A stretch of DNA of 64,000 bases from Kitagawia praeruptora (GCA_037693485.1 CM075344.1:97995001-98059000), one strand, 5' to 3'. Shown: positions 12,501-24,576, counted from the first letter of the stretch. Notes: generated from the sequence alone by a model not told the origin. Translations and numbers: made by a program.

Positions 12501-12530
12501 AAATTCGATTTTTTTTTTCCCTACACTAAT

Positions 12531-12585
12531 GCATGGGTTGCCTCCCACGAAGCGCTTCTTTAACGTCAATAGCTTGACGTTACTT
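12531..12585 (-). other. Conserved ALxGRQP block (pol C-terminus remnant), element D
   Basis: On the - strand one frame reads QAIDVKEALRGRQPMH followed by a stop. The ALxGRQP string is one I associate with the C-terminal end of Athila/Tat pol. It is kept here although RT and integrase are gone. Element E has the same block at 35531-35580 (ALLGRQPM). It may be a coding remnant, or be kept for a function in RNA. Confidence 0.6.
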
Positions 12586-12592
12586 CCTCAAC

Positions 12593-13357
12593 TCATGGCG
12601 GTTTCAAAAGAATAACCGAACCGTTCTCAATAGACAAACCATTCATTCGAACGTTGACATCTTGGTTGCTTGCTTTCCACAAATCTCTTCCTTCAGACTT
12701 CAACCTAATTTTACTACCCAACGGCCAAATCTTCTTCTTTTTCTTCTTCACACCTCTAAAGTACTTCTCCGACTCAACTGGCTGAACAAAAATTTCTTCT
12801 TCCTTATCATAGGTCTTCCACCTTCGCAACACGTTATCATGTCCCTCCTCAAAAATCACTAGCTCATTATTCAAAAGGACATACCTCAAATGTGGTGGAA
12901 GTTTTCCAAGCTTTACTTTCGAAAGATCACGAACCGAAGAACTGTCCGATTTCTCGCTCAGCAACTGATCAAACTTCTGTCTCTGACCCGTATCAACTAT
13001 ATCCACACTGCAACACTCTTCATCCTCTGTTGGAAATTTCATGGCCTTGAACACATTAAAGGTGACACTCTGATCTTCTCCTTTTTGCACATCAATCAAA
13101 GTCTTTCCTGTAGCCAAGAACGGTCTTCCCAAGATTATGGGAATCTTCTTATCTTCTTTGAAATCCAAGATCACAAAATCAGCAGGAAATATGAGTTTAT
13201 CAACTTTCACCAAAACGTCCTCCACTATGCCTCTAGGATATGTGATAGATCGATCAGCCAACTGCAAAGAGATGTTAGTTGGCTTTGGCTCCGGTAGACC
13301 AAGTTACTTGAAAACAGACAAGGGCATGAGATTAATACTAGCTCCCAAATCACATAA
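12593..13357 (-). pseudogene. pro: Element D aspartic protease (Athila type) and altered C-terminal extension
   Basis: The frame continues from gag. Around 13340-13320 it has the retropepsin active-site text DLGASINLMP, then LQLADRSITYPRGIVEDVLV, FPADFVILDF and the flap-side IILGRPFLATG. These are diagnostic of the Athila lineage, whose protease cuts the Gag-Pol polyprotein during particle maturation. Two in-frame stops, TGA near 13358 and TAA near 13310, flank the active site. After KLGKLPPHLRYVLL, where RT should begin, the frame instead runs about 90 residues of unrecognised text with a poly-lysine run and ends at 12593. The RT is therefore deleted, not mutated. Confidence 0.88.
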
Positions 13358-15241
13358 TCATTTGTTGAAAGAAAGGTTGCCAATAGTGCATGGAATAGTG
13401 AAACTTCCCGGATCTTTCAGTTTAGGTGGCAACTTCTGTTGCAGAACAGCACTACGCTCCTCCGTCAATGCCACTGTTTCAAATTCTTCCAACCTTCTCT
13501 TCCTTGACAAAATATCCTTCATGAACTTTGCATATCTTGGCATCTGCTCCAACGCTTCAACAAAAGGAATGTTAATGGACAGTTTCTTGAAGACATCCAT
13601 AAATTTCTGAAACTGTTTCTCTTTACTTTTCTGCAAGCGTCCAGGATATGGCGGAGGTGGATAAATCTGATTATTCTTTGAAGATTGCTCCGGAGTAGAC
13701 TTTTCAACAGGTTTCTTGCTCTTCTCACCATCAAGCTGATCAGCCACTAAATCAGATTTCTCAATTACTGGCACTGCAGATTTTTCATCGTGCTGATTCT
13801 GAACATCTTCATCTTCTTCAGTTGCTGATTTAGGATCACTCGTGACTTTTCCGGATCTCAAAGTAACAGCTTTCACCTGCTCATGGACCTCCCTCTTGCC
13901 TGGATTACCCATTGTATCACTTGGAAGAGTTCCTTGTTGCATATTTACCAAGGCACTTGTAATCTGCCCCAACTGGGTTTCCAAAATTTTCTGGCCAGCT
14001 TGTAGGTTCTTTACCGCTATCCACACCTCATCTGATTTATCATTAGATGATTGCCCCATATGAGCCTGGGGCTATTGCTGCTGAAATCCAGGAGGTTGAT
14101 ATGGTGTCCTTGGAGCGTACGGCTGTTGATAGCCTTGATTGAATGGCTTTGCTTGCTGATAATGTTGTTGAAAAGGTTGTTGTGCACTTTGATTGTTGCT
14201 CCAGCTGAAGTTGGGATGATTCCTGTTGTTAGGATGATAAGTGGCTGGAACTGGTGCAGCAGGTCTCTGGAAATTACTCACGAACTGTGCTGATTCAGAA
14301 GAGATAGCACACTGATTCGTCTCATGTGCGCCCGCACATAACTCACAAACACTAGCCACCTGCTGTACTCCATAATTAGCAAGAGAATCCACCTTCATAG
14401 CAAGAGCTTTCAACTGAGCTGTAATCATTGCAGCTGTATCTACTTCAAAAATTCATGCTGCCTTGCCTTGAGATAGCCTTTGGGTTGGATTTTGATATTC
14501 ATTAGCAGCCATCATCTCTATAAGATCATAAGCTTCATCATAGCTCTTTGCCCACAGAGCTCCTCCTGATGCTGCATCTAGCAAAGGCCTAGACTGTGCT
14601 CCCAACCCATTGTAGAACCCATTAATAACCATCCAATCAGGCATGCCATGATGAGGACACTTGCGTAGTATCTCCTTGTAGCGTTCCCAAGCCTCACACA
14701 AGGTCTCGCCAGAATGCTGTTGGAATTGAGTCAACTGGTTCCTTAATGCAACAGTTTTCGCCATAGGGAAGAATTTAGTAAGGAACTTCTGAGCAAGATC
14801 TTTCCATGTAGTAATGGAACCAGGTGGCAAAGAGTGTAGCCAGCTCTTAGCCTTATCCCTCAGAGAAAATGGGAAAAGCCTCAACCTGATAGCATCATCC
14901 GTCACACCATTACATTTGAAAGTGTCGCAGATTTCGATAAAGTCCCGAACATGCATGTTGGCATCCTCCGTAGAAGCACCCCCAAACTGAACTGAATTCT
15001 GCACCATCTGAATTGTGCCCGACTTGATCTCAAAATTGTTAGCTGCAATAGCTGGTCTAACAATGCTAGACTGGATGTCATTGAGTTTCGGCTGAGAATA
15101 CTCCCTCAAAGCCTTAGCTGCTGCTGCATCTGCCATTGCTACTGTAGTTTCAGATTCCTCTTCCTTATTCTCTTTATTCTCTACAAGATCGTCTTCCGCC
15201 AGTTCTTCCAAACGAGCTTGTAAGCGTGTTCGTATACAAAC
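13358..15241 (-). pseudogene. gag: Element D gag (Athila type)
   Basis: A single frame runs from about 15241 with in-frame stops at 14453 (TGA) and 14072 (TAG). The capsid part has RDFIEICDTFKCNGVTDD, LRLFPFSLRDKAKSWLHSLP, WERYKEILRKCPHHG and SGGALWAKSYDEAYDLIEMM. A zinc knuckle CELCAGAHETNQC (C-X2-C-X3-H-X4-C) lies near 14330, followed by a Gln/Pro-rich stretch. The C-terminal part has AVTLRSGK, INIPFVEALEQMP and LPPKLKDPGSFTIPC, typical of Athila Gag before protease. The first ATG in frame is near 15136; frame upstream of it is open to about 15241, so the start is uncertain. The product would coat element RNA. Confidence 0.9.
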
Positions 15242-15374
15242 TTAAGTACCTGAAACACCACGAAACAAACAAACTAAGTAAGAATCCGAGTCAGTGAACG
15301 CTAACGACCACTGATGACAAGCACATAAACTAAAATAAAAACACCGATGATCCCCGGCAGCGGCGCCAAAAACT
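15242..15374 (-). promoter_or_regulatory. Element D leader and primer-binding site
   Basis: Directly left of the right LTR, 15350-15373 reads on the - strand as TTTTTGGCGCCGCTGCCGGG with GATC nearby. This is the tRNA-Asp-like primer site known from Athila/Tat elements. Only about 130 bases separate it from the gag frame. Element E has the same site at 37103-37126. Confidence 0.85.
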
Positions 15375-16878
15375 TGTTATGCAAAATTACGCAAGCGCAC
15401 GTTGTCACAAGTAATATATGATTAAATCAAGTTCGGTCCCACAGAGATCTAGAATGGTGTTCAATTCAATTAATGTACCTATGCACCGATGTATGGTTTT
15501 TATCCACTGCTAAGACAAATAACAAATTGGATTTTTATTAACTACTAAATTAAACTAAGATGCAAATTATAAAACTAAGAATTAAATTAACTAATAAGAA
15601 TAGAAATCGAGTTTCTTATGAGAATAAAAACATGGGACTCTAACTTCATTAAATACTTCCCTTAGATCTGACGCCTTTAATCACTATGTGCAATGGTTTT
15701 GATATCTGATCGGATAACACGAAACAAGTATACGCTACCTGTCAGCATACGCATACCAAACTAAACATACATCCACAAAAGAGATAGAAGATGAATAGAC
15801 ACCAATTATGCTTAGACCCTATATGTCTATAGAATTTGAAAACATAACGGTTGAAGAATAAGTTATTATTAATGATCACATAGGGCAGTATAAATATTTT
15901 CATCTCACACCACGAATCATATTGATAAACAATTATGAACCTATGCTAGCATGGCAAGTTCTAAATCTCAAGATCCACTTTCACTTCACAAGAGATTAAC
16001 AATTCAATTTAGATGTTAGCTACGCATCTAAAAGCATTAAGATTAACCATACGAGGATATCAGATATACACCACACACAGATCTTTAAAGCATCAAGATA
16101 CTAAGTTCCATAAATAACTCCGTTAGAATCCCATGACAACGATTAGCTCATAATTGAACCGTTCATCGTCATGGGATTTGATGAAAACATGATAAATAAC
16201 AAGATATGAATAAAAGAAATAATATTAAATAAACAAAGAGTTGAGAAAACAAATCTATAATCCAAAGTAACACAAAAGATGAAGTAGATCTAGATCCGTT
16301 GCTTGTCACGAGCGTTGAATCCTTCTCTCCTTTTCTCCCTTGCAGATCTAATCTAGGTTACAATAATAAAACTATGATATTGTGTATATATCTCTATTAC
16401 AAGGATAAGATGTGTTTAAATAGGCTCTAAAAGTCTTCACCAGCAAGAAAATACCAAAACAGAATTATAATAGAATTTCTGCAAAATACGTTTCCTAAAC
16501 TGATTCTGTTTTTTTAAGGAAAATTCGTGGCTGACTTTTCTTCAGTTTTTATGGAACGTTCCAAACGTAATTGGGCCTCTGGACCACCTTAGAATGATAG
16601 AGAATCTTGTTATCTTCACGTGGACTGCTTACGGGCTGAAAACAGACTTATAGAACTCAAGATATGGCCCAAACAGTGAATCTCACGCGTGCAGCCCAAT
16701 AAATCCGAATTTTAATAAATTAAATCTCCAAAAACGACAAAAACATCCACCATAATAAACATCCTTGTAAATCTGCACAACTAAACAAAACACATCAAAA
16801 CTACAAGAAACTTGAGCCCAAGACAATCAATTTAAGCCGATTTAGAATGCTCCAAGTGGATATAAAATCCACTTATCA
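15375..16878 (-). repeat. Element D right (5') LTR, 1504 bp
   Basis: This LTR adjoins the PBS and is therefore the 5' LTR of the minus-strand element. It matches 8388-9891 over its whole length. The TATA-like block is at 16408-16438. Confidence 0.93.
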
Positions 16879-16883
16879 CAACA

Positions 16884-18104
16884 CCATAGGTTAAATCATT
16901 TAAAGCAAAAGAGCAACTATTGTTCTTTATTATAAACGAAAAACCTTTCTTGTCCAAACAAGAAGCAGAAATAATGTTTCTGCGAATCGCAGGCACGTAA
17001 AAATAGTCTTCGATCAAGTTCTAAAACAAGCCCAGAGGGCAAAGATAAATAATAAGTTCCTACGGCTAAAGCAGCAACTCTTGCTCCATTGCCTACTCGT
17101 AGGTCCACTTCTCCCTTAGCCAAAGTCCTACTTCTCTGCAGTTCCTGCACATTTATACAAATGTGAGAAGCACATCCAGTATCCAATACCCAAGATGTAG
17201 AAATAGACAAATTGACTTCTATAACATAAATACCTGATCCAGAAATCTGAACACCCTTCAATTTCTTCAGATCCTCCAAGTAAGCATGACAGTTTCTCTT
17301 CCAGTGACCAGGCTTGTGACAATAGTGACAATCACCTTTGTCAGCCTTTGCAACATCTCCCTTTGGCTTTTTAGCCTTTTTGAAAGAGGGCTTAGAAGGA
17401 CCAAGATCTTTCGGGGTAACCTTTTTCTTGCTCTTCCATTTCCCCTTTCCCTTAGCACCTTTCTTGCCCACCATCATTATGGGAGCTTTCTCAGGTGCCT
17501 TGACCATATTTGCTTCAGTGGTCCTCAGCATGGTCAACAATTCCATAGGAGTCTTATCTTGCTCAGTCATATTAAAAGTCATTATGAACTGAGCATAGTC
17601 GCTGTTTAAAGATTGCAAGATTATATCGACTTGAGCCTCTCGCTGAAGCGGGAAACCCAAACGAGCAAGGTAATCACAATACCCAATCATCTTTAGAACA
17701 TGTGGTCCGACTGGTCCATTGCCCTGCTTGCACGAGAAGAGTGCTTTGCTTGTGTTGAACTTTTCAACACGAGCCTGTGATTGAAACATCGTTGAAAGAT
17801 GTTCAAACATAGTATAAGCATTCATATCAAAATGTTGCTTCTGAAGCTCAGCATCCATAGTAGCAAGCATAAGACAAGCCACATCAGTTGCATCATCAAT
17901 ATGCTTCTAATAAGCATTTCGTTGAGCAGCAGTGGCATTGTTAGCAGGGGCTGCAGGTGGAGGAATATCAATCACATAAGATTTCTTTTCCTGCATGAGA
18001 ACAATTCTCAAATTCCTAGACCAGTCAAGGAAGTTCGATCCTGTCAGCTTGTCCTTCTCAAGGACTGATCGCACAGAGAAATTATTGTTTGTATTTTGTG
18101 CCAT
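16884..18104 (-). pseudogene. gag: Element C gag and protease, cut by element D
   Basis: The ATG at 18104 starts MAQNTNNNFSVRSVLEKDKL. The capsid segment follows (NFLDWSRNLRIVLMQEKK, TMFEHLSTMF, HVLKMIGYCDYL, DIILQSLNSDY), then a Lys-rich region, zinc knuckle CHYCHKPGHWKRNC (C-X2-C-X4-H-X4-C) near 17330, and the protease active site WVLDTGCASHIC near 17190 (DTGC rather than the usual DTGS). One in-frame TAG lies near 17907 and one frameshift near 17025, after which the frame reads FYVPAIRRNIISASCL. It ends where element D is inserted and continues at 8382. Confidence 0.92.
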
Positions 18105-20182
18105 TTGTTTTCTACAATGATAAAATGCATAAGATAAGTTAGATTGTTATATTAATTATGTTCAAGTGATTATGACATATTCATAATATATCTCCCACTA
18201 TTTTTATCAAACTAATAGCCCTTACTATTAAATCGGAAAGAATATCCCATAAATCTTTCTAGTGAGCCAAGATCCATATTTCGTCATATCCTAAGTCAAC
18301 CACTGGTAGTCCTTAAAACATGATTATTTAGGTAGACAACAGTTGTCAATTATATCATATATAATTCTTGGATAGTTTGGTGAACAACAATTGTTCTTGT
18401 CTATCTAATAGATTTTGAACCAAACTCTATGCTTCTAAGTTCATAATAATTGAATATAACCGATTATTTTCATCTTATTATGACGACTCAGTTAAGTTAA
18501 ACCCAATGATACAACGGTCGAATATAACCGCTTATATTCGTCACATCTCACCACGATAGACAGGAGTCCCCTGCCACTGGCAGTCATTCCCCTTATCGAT
18601 CTAGGATTCAATGAGTGTTCATTCATTGGAAAGCATCCAATTAAAACTTAATATTTTGTTAAGGGGTTTTGAGTTAAAACGACCATGATCCCATCATAGA
18701 GAGATTCCCAATTTTTCCTTGAATTAAATACTTCAAATCAATATTCATCAATAGTTTGATTTCCAGGTTGTTGGAGGAGTCACAAGTGGCCTCACTTAAT
18801 ACCCAACTACCTTACAGATAAAACCCGTTTTTGACAAAATCTCCCCATATCTAAATAATTGAAAATTCGTATTTAATTCCGTGTTTCATAAACACAGAAA
18901 TCTCATGATCGTTTGTTCATTTTAAAATCTCGAATCGTTACAGATTTTATCTTGTTTAGCATGGCAAGCATGGCATGGGTGACGTATCTAATACATGCAT
19001 ACATCATTAATCTAATTAAAAATATGCATACATTTGCTACTCTACACATACATCATATGTAAAGTGCATCACATAAAATAATATGCTATGGTTATGGCCC
19101 AATCCTATGTGATTTTTCCAAGCTAATGGAAAAATCAAGGTCAATCTATGGTGGTAATAACTAATTATTACAAAATCTCTTGCTACGCTTCCAAAGCTTC
19201 CTTGATTGCCTCCAAGCTCCTCTTGAAACATTTTACAAAAGAACTCGAGTTGCATTCGAGATAAAATAATTACAAAAAGAAAAACGACATGCAAGTCGTA
19301 TTTAATTATTACAAACCATAAATTAAAATTAATAAAATAAATTGAAAACTAGGTCTTGGGGCCATAACCATGCATCATGCTCACATAGCAATTAAAAGCA
19401 TCACATATTGTATAATCACAATTTTATACAACATAAATTAAATATGATCAAATCATAAATAATAAAATTAATTTAAATATTAACTTAGTAATGAAAATTA
19501 CTAATTAATAAAATTTTGCATACTCCAAGTTAAACATTAATATTTGTAATTTAATCTTAGCATGCAAAACCTGGCTGAATTTTTTTTTTTTTTAAAAAAA
19601 AACAGCAGATACGCATCTACAGTATGCGCATATGACCTAATCTGTTAATTCTATCAGACACGCATTCCACGTATGCGTGTATGACTTAAACCCTAGGTGA
19701 TACGCATCTACAGTATGCGCATCGCCTGTACATGCATATTTTTCTGCAATTCTCAGAATATTCAAAACGATCATGTGATCATAGTTAGTCGCGATTTTTG
19801 ATTCCAGACTTAATATATAGACCCACGATTACACAGCAGCACATCACAAACATATATCATTGATTTTGAATGAATTAAAATCAAAACCTAGTATGTATAA
19901 ACACGTATGAACATGTATCTATATACATACGTATGCATGAACTGAAAAACATGATCATCGACTGGTTTACAGATGTTAAGATCACGTTTTAATCTCATTA
20001 AAACACAGCAGGTTGCAACAGATCGCATAACCAAGCAAAAACGCATCTAACAGAAGCATGCAGATCGGTTTTGTTTTCATGCAGTTAGGGTTCTTATCGC
20101 TGAAAACAAGAAAATCAGAACTGTAATCATGCAAACTGATCGTAAACTGCATATTTTAACCAGATTATCAATTAAACATGTA
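18105..20182 (-). other. Element C untranslated leader
   Basis: These 2.1 kb between primer site and gag start hold no recognised coding sequence. They contain a T/A homopolymer junction at about 19579-19602 and three short related hairpin repeats (19608-19730). Long leaders are common in plant copia elements and carry packaging signals. Confidence 0.75.
19605..19730 (-). repeat. Three hairpin repeats in element C leader
   Basis: The units begin near 19608, 19656 and 19698 and share the pattern ACGCAT, 7 bases, ATGCG. The middle unit is a perfect 8-bp stem (ACACGCAT at 19658-19665, ATGCGTGT at 19673-19680). The outer two read ATACGCAT and ATGCGCAT, with one unpaired position. Confidence 0.65.
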
Positions 20183-20194
20183 GCTCTGATGCCA
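20183..20194 (-). promoter_or_regulatory. Element C primer-binding site
   Basis: On the - strand this reads TGGCATCAGAGC, one base different from the usual TGGTATCAGAGC complement of initiator tRNA-Met. It lies one base from the 5' LTR. Confidence 0.85.
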
Positions 20195-20195
20195 T

Positions 20196-21734
20196 TGTTG
20201 GAATTCGAGCATAAAAAACGTAACGGAAACAATAAAATTAAATCGAATTCCAAGCCCGGGATCCATGTTTAATGCTTGAATAATCACGGTAGTAAGAATA
20301 TGTTTACCTTTTAAAGCTTTACAATCATAACAATGATGGAGATGCAAGCCTCCCACGAATACTGAGCACTCCTTTTCGAAGCCTCCTCTACGGTATCCAC
20401 ACGAACACTCTAAGAACGATTCTTGAATGAAAGGGAGGTACTAGCCTCCAATGAAAATATGAGATCTTGATTTTAGGGTTAGGATGTTTCCGGCTGTAGT
20501 ATAATTTTTTTTTTCGTACTAAAAAAAAATTATTCCTTCCTTTACTATCATCATGTATATATATGATAGTATAAGGCAAAAAGCCCAAGCCAAAACCTAG
20601 CCCATGTATGATTTATTTAAATAATAAAATCTAATTCTATTATTCAAATAAATAATAATTAAGTCAAACTTAATTATTAAAATCATATCTCATATATCTT
20701 TGTATTTTATTATAGCTTAATTAAGTCCCACTTAATTAATATAACAAAATCCAACTTATCATTAATTAATTTAAATTCATAATTTAAATTAATTCTTCCT
20801 TCAAAATGTTCTACGTGTGTGACCCTGTAGGTTATTATTTATTTTGGCAATAATTTTTTTCTCCAATAAAATTATAAACAATGAGCGGTATCTAGTAATA
20901 CATCATTGCCACCCAATTAAATAATAATTAAATCGTGATTCGATAAACCTTTTGTGATTAATGTTCCCGTGTAATATAATCCCTTTAACCAAATATTATA
21001 GATTAAACTCGAGGCATGTATATTGTCATCCTCTTCATAATTTAATCCGGGTTTACTTGATCCATGAGTAGACTATTAAAACAAATCATCATTTGAGCAC
21101 GGCCATGCATTTTATAGTCTCACTCAATCAAGAGGCCAATAATATCTCTCCTATCTGATAGGAGGGTTAAATCCTTTATCTATCATTCATATTTCTCATA
21201 CGATTCACAATATACCCGATGTCCACTTTTATCATTACCCGGTCAAAGGTAACTTTTAATGTAGTCAAAGTATATTATGCTCGTATAGAAATATAATGAT
21301 CTCAAGTCAAATGATCATTACACCATTATCACTGTGAGTCTTTCTTATGACTTAATTAACATGAAGAATCTCACGGTGGGTCTGTCCAGTACCATGTACT
21401 CCTACATGTACCTATGTATTGACTTTAGTATCTCCATACTTATAACCAATGAGATGTGGTTATCAGTCAAAAACATACTAGTCTATTTATGTTTTATTAT
21501 TGTCCTGTATAATAATACTCGACTAGGGACCTTTAAGAATATGATATATTATATAATCTCAAATTCAAGTTCTATACTTAAACTATATAATGTGTATCAT
21601 TATTCTAAGGACATTTATTATGCTAACAAAAATCGCAGTAATTAGAGTCATAATAAATACATTTATTGAATAATCAAATGACATAAGGCTTATTTAAGAA
21701 ACAATGTATTGCCTCTAGGGCACCTACACTAACA
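20196..21734 (-). repeat. Element C right (5') LTR, 1539 bp
   Basis: It matches 4110-5649 with few differences and one base shorter. It adjoins the primer site. Confidence 0.93.
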
Positions 21735-21755
21735 CTAAAAGTTAGGGTTATTACA

Positions 21756-21774
21756 GTCTTCCCCCCTTAAAAGG
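21756..21774 (-). promoter_or_regulatory. Element B polypurine tract
   Basis: On the - strand this reads CCTTTTAAGGGGGGAAGAC directly before the 3' LTR. The same place in element F (54236-54254) reads nearly the same, linking B and F. Confidence 0.8.
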
Positions 21775-24564
21775 ATTCCGTCCCAGAATCACGTTAAAAA
21801 TATCGATAATTACCTTTCCCACATAACACCTTCAAATTCTCACATTACTTCCTCCATCTTTTAGTTCTTCCATAAACATCTCTATCTCGTTTGTACAAAA
21901 ATACACCAACATAAACTTGCTTCTCATTCATCAACATGCCATTTAGCTTATCAGTAGCAGCACTATCATTATCTTTCCTTATTAACCTTCTCCTGCATTT
22001 CGTCACTCGATATCATCTCATCTCTCCTTTCTCTTTTTACTAAGGGTATCGGCCACCACATTGGCCTTCCCTGAATGGTAGTGTATCTCACTATTGTTTG
22101 GCTATATTTTGATCTCTATCATGACATAAAATATTAATATTCCAATCTTTATATATATATCTCTATAAAATTTTCCAGAAAATAAGTTATAATAATATTC
22201 CTTGAAACAATTGTAAGAAAATATTATTTATAATATATATTTCCTGTTCGTAACTATACGAACATGTACTTTTCCTTCATCCTTGAAAAATATTCTCGCG
22301 CTTTCCTCAATACTCTTAATCTCCTTTTTATAGAGTTCTCTGACTCTTAACAGATATTGATTTGGATGACATGAGAATAACCCCCCTTTCTTATATCACC
22401 ATAGTTTACTTTCTCACATATAGATTATTCTTATCTATATTATCAGTCCATTTACACCATTCATTGACTTAGTCGATCCCTAACCAAACATTTACACTTA
22501 AAAGGTTAAATTAGAGCGTACCTAGAATTTCCTCCGGATACCTTATCTCATATATCTATTGTTCACTATACGCTCTTTACATCTTGCTGATCCACCTTAG
22601 TTCCTTCATGATATACTATCTACTCCACCTCTGAAATTTCCCTTTATTATTCTCATCAACATCTTTACCTCAAGTTTTACTCATTTACATCTTTTTGGAT
22701 TAATCCTTTGAATACTTAACATCTTTAATCTCTCTGCTACTTAGGGTATTAGTCACAATATTGGCCTTCCCCCACTAATAGTTATTGCACCTCAAATCCT
22801 TCATTAATTATCCCCACTTCCTTTGTTTATCCTTATTCTGACTCTATCCTCAAAATACACCTTACTCTCAATTGTAAATCTCAATTATGCCTTAAATTCC
22901 TCATATTCCTTTTTTTTTTACTAATCATCAAATATACCCATTTCTTCTCACGAATTTCCTTCCTCTCTTATATTGAAACGCTTCTAGCTCTAATTATCTC
23001 TTATCGAAATTTCCCTTGGAATCTCCAGTTTCCTTGTATAATCACGTATACTCTAAACCTTGCTTCCATTATCCCATCCATTAATGAAATCTTCTATATT
23101 CGAAACAATTGATAGAATTTTTTAAAAAAACTTTGATTTGAAACAAACCCAGAAATAAGCAAGGGTCCCACAACAATTCATAAGATTAAGAGTTTTAAAT
23201 AACTTTTATTTGAAATAAAAGGATATCTGAGAAATCAATATTATGGAAGAACCCGTATGTCACACAAGGGAGGGCGTCCCCTCCTGACTTTCAATCACAC
23301 AGACAGATCGTCCTTGTGTATACATATAGAGTTGTTCCTCTTAGTTGGAGTAAGAAATATAAAGGAAAATTTAAATCATGATGATATATACCACCTTTCG
23401 AAAATAATCTTAGAGAAATATTTTGACTAAGATAGATCGAATAAAATTCTGAAATACATTCCAAAGGTACTAGAAAGTTTTGAAAAGATACAGGCCCTTT
23501 TTGAATAAGAGGTGATAGATCACCCTAGAATTACTCACCAGTGGAGGAAAATTTGAAACTCAATAATATAATTTGGCAGGGCTTTAGGAAATTTTGAAAA
23601 TAGGTACCGTTAATAGCCTCTGCCCAATTGTAAAACCCAATAATGAAAGGTTTTCCTCAAATACTATTTATATCTTAGACTGCGTACTCTCCAAAATTTC
23701 TTAAATTTGGCACTCACCATGTAGCCTTAACCTATCGTATGCTATTCCCAATTATCCTCATTTACCTAGTCGTGACTTGGCTCGATACTCTCTGCCTTTA
23801 TCCATAATAGAACACAACCTTCTAATCGATATACTTACGTAATGTTGATCGTCTTATCCTGAAAATGCTCCGGTATCAATGGCCCTTCAAACTATACTTT
23901 ATAATTGTATATCCCAACATACCCTGTATACTCACGAGGTTATCTAACATACACTTTCCGATACATCAAGTATTCCCTTTCTCATATTAATCCCGTGTGC
24001 TACACAAACTTAACACTTTTGGCATAATAACCTTTTCATTTAAGTCAATCTCGGAATGTCTTAGTCTGTCTTGGTCCTTAAGGTATATCTTGGCTTTACC
24101 GACCAACCTCAGTTTTACCCTTTCATCTCCACAAACAATCAGTGTCTATTAACCAATCTACTTACTCTATTACCTCAAACTCCCTCATTTTCCTTTACAT
24201 TTACCCTAGTATTACGTTTAGGCGGCATGATTCTGTACGTAACAATATTCTCCATTATTTACCCAAATTTAGGGTACAATATACATTATTCCATATTCAA
24301 TAATTATATCACCGATTAATACATTTATATATATATATCCCTAGCCACTCACGAACATAACTCGACTCACTCATTTCCTCTCCCTATAATAAAACATAAA
24401 CCTTTATTAGTAATAATCTATAAAATTATAATCACTACTTAGAATAAATGCTACATTCGATATACCACCCTTGAACTCGATGGGAGTTCATATGTTATAT
24501 CATTACATATATATCTATATGTGTATATTATTATCACTATTGTTCCTGAGCATTATGACTCGTA
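21775..24564 (-). pseudogene. Element B internal region: strongly decayed Tekay-type pol
   Basis: No open frame of useful length exists. Near 22024-22081 the - strand reads EIHYHSGKANVVADTLSKK, the end of a Tekay/Del RNase H domain. A second, more worn version (GKANIVTNTLS) lies near 22738-22790, so part of this region is repeated about 700 bp apart. The rest is pyrimidine-rich on the + strand with no recognised gag or integrase. The full pol of such elements is about 4 kb, so most of it is deleted or unrecognisable. Confidence 0.65.
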
Positions 24565-24576
24565 GCTCTGATACCA
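24565..24576 (-). promoter_or_regulatory. Element B primer-binding site
   Basis: On the - strand this is TGGTATCAGAGC, an exact match to the common plant initiator tRNA-Met primer complement. It lies 3 bases from the 5' LTR. Confidence 0.9.

Larger units (their letters stand above)
9931..12530 (-). other. Element D non-coding 3' region
   Basis: No coding sequence is recognised in these 2.6 kb, which replace the polymerase of a full element. They hold a block with CATATGCAACAAGCC and CCCCTAGGCAGCCCTAG (about 9990-10030), a poly-T tract between inverted repeats (10708-10773), a second purine-tract stem-loop (11652-11689), an AAT/ATA microsatellite (about 11990-12150) and a GC-rich palindrome cluster (12330-12500). 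Much of the order is repeated in element E (32540-35530). Confidence 0.8.
8388..16878 (-). mobile_element. Element D: non-autonomous Athila-lineage element (gag-protease only) inserted in C
   Basis: D has 1504-bp LTRs at 8388-9891 and 15375-16878, starting TGTTATGC and ending CTTATCA. The duplication CAACA lies at 8383-8387 and 16879-16883. The PBS (- strand TTTTTGGCGCCGCTGCCGGG, tRNA-Asp type) lies left of the right LTR, and the purine tract lies right of the left LTR. The internal region codes for gag and protease of the Athila lineage but has no RT, RNase H or integrase. This matches the published TR-GAG class of gag-only elements. I count about twenty LTR mismatches, so the insertion is young. 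Confidence 0.92.
4110..21734 (-). mobile_element. Element C: Ty1-copia retrotransposon inserted in element B's LTR, containing D
   Basis: C has LTRs at 4110-5649 and 20196-21734, starting TGTTGGAATT and ending CTACACTAACA. The 5-bp duplication CTAAA lies at 4105-4109 and 21735-21739. The intact right LTR of B shows the uninterrupted target near 27695. A PBS of iMet type lies left of the right LTR, so C is on the - strand. The order gag, protease, integrase, RT, RNase H is the copia order. Pol carries stops, frameshifts and the D insertion, so C is dead. Without D, C is about 9.1 kb. Its lineage (perhaps Tork-like) is not certain. Confidence 0.93.

Noticed and set aside
12593..15241. Repeat-induced or deamination mutation as cause of element D's stops
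   Set aside because: Stops are TGA, TAG, TGA and TAA, all one C-to-T step from sense codons, but that is true of most stop codons. Without a consensus sequence there is no evidence.
24565..24576. tRNA gene fragment
   Set aside because: The match to initiator tRNA-Met is the 12-base primer-binding site only. No tRNA cloverleaf surrounds it.
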